A DNA stretch of 64,000 nt from Ichthyophis bannanicus (taxonomy: Eukaryota; Chordata; Amphibia; Gymnophiona; Ichthyophiidae), in contig CM066033.1 of NCBI GenBank assembly GCA_033557465.1, positions 385,151,289-385,215,288 of the forward strand, read 5' to 3'. The position numbers were made by a program, and so were the translations under genes. The notes under the pieces are model-generated. The model saw only the letters and a program-made list of their open reading frames with translations, made no database searches and was not told where the DNA came from. Shown here piece after piece: positions 62,566-64,000 of the stretch. The number at the start of each line of letters is the position of its first letter. The first letter of the stretch is position 1.

Positions 62566-64000
62566 TCACCAGTGCAGACGGGTTCTTTTGAGTGCGCTCA
62601 CGTTGACGTGGTTTCTGTCGGTAGGGAGCTTACGGTATGTGTGGTAACACTTAGAAGAGGATTTTTGGGTATGTGCTTTGCGGAAATGGTGAGTGCGCGC
62701 CAAGCCCTCTTTGGCGAGGGTCTGGAGGGTGGTGCAGTGTTCGCGCATGTCGTTGACAGTGTCCTTGACCTTATCCCTGAAGAGGAAATCTCCCGTGCAG
62801 GGGGTGTCGGCGAGCTTGTCATGGGTATCTTCGCGCAACCCAGAGACATGTAACTAGGCCAGCCTGCAGGCCGAAATGGCTGTTCCTGCGGTTCTGGCAG
62901 CTGCCTCGAAGGCGTCATAGGCTGCCCGGCCCTGGTGTTTGGTACAGTCCTCAAGCTCCGCCAGAGTTGTTGTGATGGTGGGCGGAGGCTCAGCGAACAG
63001 GTAGACGGCGGCCTTGAGGTTGGCTAGAAGAAGATCCTGGTATAGGGCATGTTGAAATTGGTGTGCCGCTACCCTGGCATTCAACATGGCTCCCTGGTAG
63101 ACTCTTTTTCCTACATCGCCGAGGAGTTTATTGTCCTTTCCTGGAGGGGCATTGGTCGTATTTCATGAGGATTTTGATCGTTTAAGGGCAGACTCCACCA
63201 CAATGGATTGATGGGGGAGTTGCTGCTTTTCGAAGCCTGGCAATGGTTGTACCACGTATTTTATGTCCAATTTGCATGGGCAGGCTTGGTTGGAGGCTGG
63301 GGTCAGCCAAATCTTGGCGAGGTTGTCTCGGAGGAGCTGATGGACGGGCAGGGAGGTTATGGTCCTGGGAGCATCCATGAATTTGAGGGCACTCTGCACC
63401 TCGGTGCGTTGGTCTGTGGTGTTGACAGGATCAATGGACAGTGCAGCAGTGACCTTACGCAAGAATTTGGGGTAGGTAAGGTCCTCCTGTGGGTTGGTGA
63501 GGGCTGAGGAACCCTCCGTGGTGGGCGTCGCGAGAGAGTCCCCAGGGTGTGATGACTCCTCCATCTGTGAATGATCCTCGATCCCATCCTCCGCCGGTTG
63601 TGTGGTGGGGGATGGTGGTGGAGCTGCTGCAGGCTTGGAGGACAAGGGCTCCACTAGCTGAGCAGAAGAGAGGGTGGAGAGGGTGGAGGCCCACTGCTGA
63701 AGCATATTAGAGAGAAGCTTGAGGGTCTCCGGTAGGTTAGCAGGAGTAGGTGGTACGGTGGGGGGCTGCGGAGGCAGGGCAGACAGTTCTGTGCCACCTT
63801 GCTGTTCTCCGTCTGTTCCCGGAGTGGAGGAAGGGGAGTTAGGTAAATCCTCATCCCTGTAGGAGTAGTGGCTGCTGATTTAGGAGGTGCTGCTGTGCCG
63901 GTGGGGTCGCTTTGTGTGGGTTGCATCCCTGGAACGGTCTCTGTGGCGGCGGTGAAGCGAGCCGTTGCTGTAGCGGTGCCCTGAGTTGCTCTGGTCCCGT
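62566..64000 (-). pseudogene. DIRS-G gag, N-terminus outside the window
   Basis: Near 63925-64000 the - strand reads an Arg/Ser/His-rich segment (HRYSNGSLHRRHRDRSRD), matching the RS-like domain of DIRS-F gag. Then EDLTYPKFLRKVTAAL, VQPLPGFEKQQLPHQSIVV (63705-63163), VAAHQFQHALYQDLLLANL and ADTPCTGDFLFRDKVKDTVN to the stop at 62566. Stops and shifts between segments. At the position of the DIRS-F stop this copy has His. Confidence 0.8.

Larger units (their letters stand above)
58841..64000 (-). mobile_element. DIRS-G, 5' end beyond the window
   Basis: Reading on the - strand: gag C-terminal part, RT, RNase H, methyltransferase-like, recombinase, GCAC-type array, ICR (59114-59190) and right terminal repeat (58841 to about 59010). 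Proteins and ends resemble DIRS-F but are clearly diverged, and all frames are broken. It is inserted in a CAPN2 intron in the same direction as that gene. Confidence 0.9.

Overview
This is eukaryotic, vertebrate DNA. Two host genes can be recognised by exon and converge tail to tail. The last coding exon of TP53BP2 (ASPP2) is on the + strand at 14206-14247. The last five coding exons of a calpain large subunit, best match CAPN2, are on the - strand between 58584 and 47196. TP53BP2 next to CAPN2 in convergent orientation is a conserved vertebrate neighbourhood, which supports both calls. Almost everything else is mobile DNA. The mix (many DIRS-type tyrosine-recombinase retrotransposons, L2/CR1-like LINEs, Tc1 and hAT elements) suggests an amphibian, perhaps a caecilian. 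That species guess is inference only.

Layout. 1-14205: TP53BP2 intron carrying a hAT MITE end, a DIRS remnant and two related DIRS copies, A (2813-8055) and B (8933-13873). Both keep gag but have no recognisable reverse transcriptase or recombinase. 14206-15200: TP53BP2 last exon and probable 3' UTR. 15200-47195: intergenic space holding palindromic MITEs, a hAT element with an RTE LINE piece inside, a Tc1 element split by DIRS-C, then DIRS-D, DIRS-E and the best preserved copy, DIRS-F (40088-46180). 47196-58584: CAPN2 exons, with two L2/CR1-like LINEs and a long foldback hAT element in introns. 58841-64000: DIRS-G on the - strand inside a CAPN2 intron, running off the window.

All seven DIRS copies show the family's hallmark. 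Inverted terminal repeats have non-identical outer ends, and an internal region near the 3' end is complementary to the joined right and left ends (ICR), as expected of replication through a circle. Together they carry gag with a Cys-rich knuckle, RT, RNase H, a methyltransferase-like domain and a tyrosine recombinase. None is fully intact. DIRS-F needs only one stop codon in gag and one frameshift in the recombinase to explain its defects.

The points most worth a second look are the gag-only pair A/B (B gag is open for 670 codons), the RS-like domain in DIRS-F gag together with consensus 5' splice sites at the right ends, the same extra open frame under the RT of three copies, and the in-frame palindrome repeats in A/B gag.
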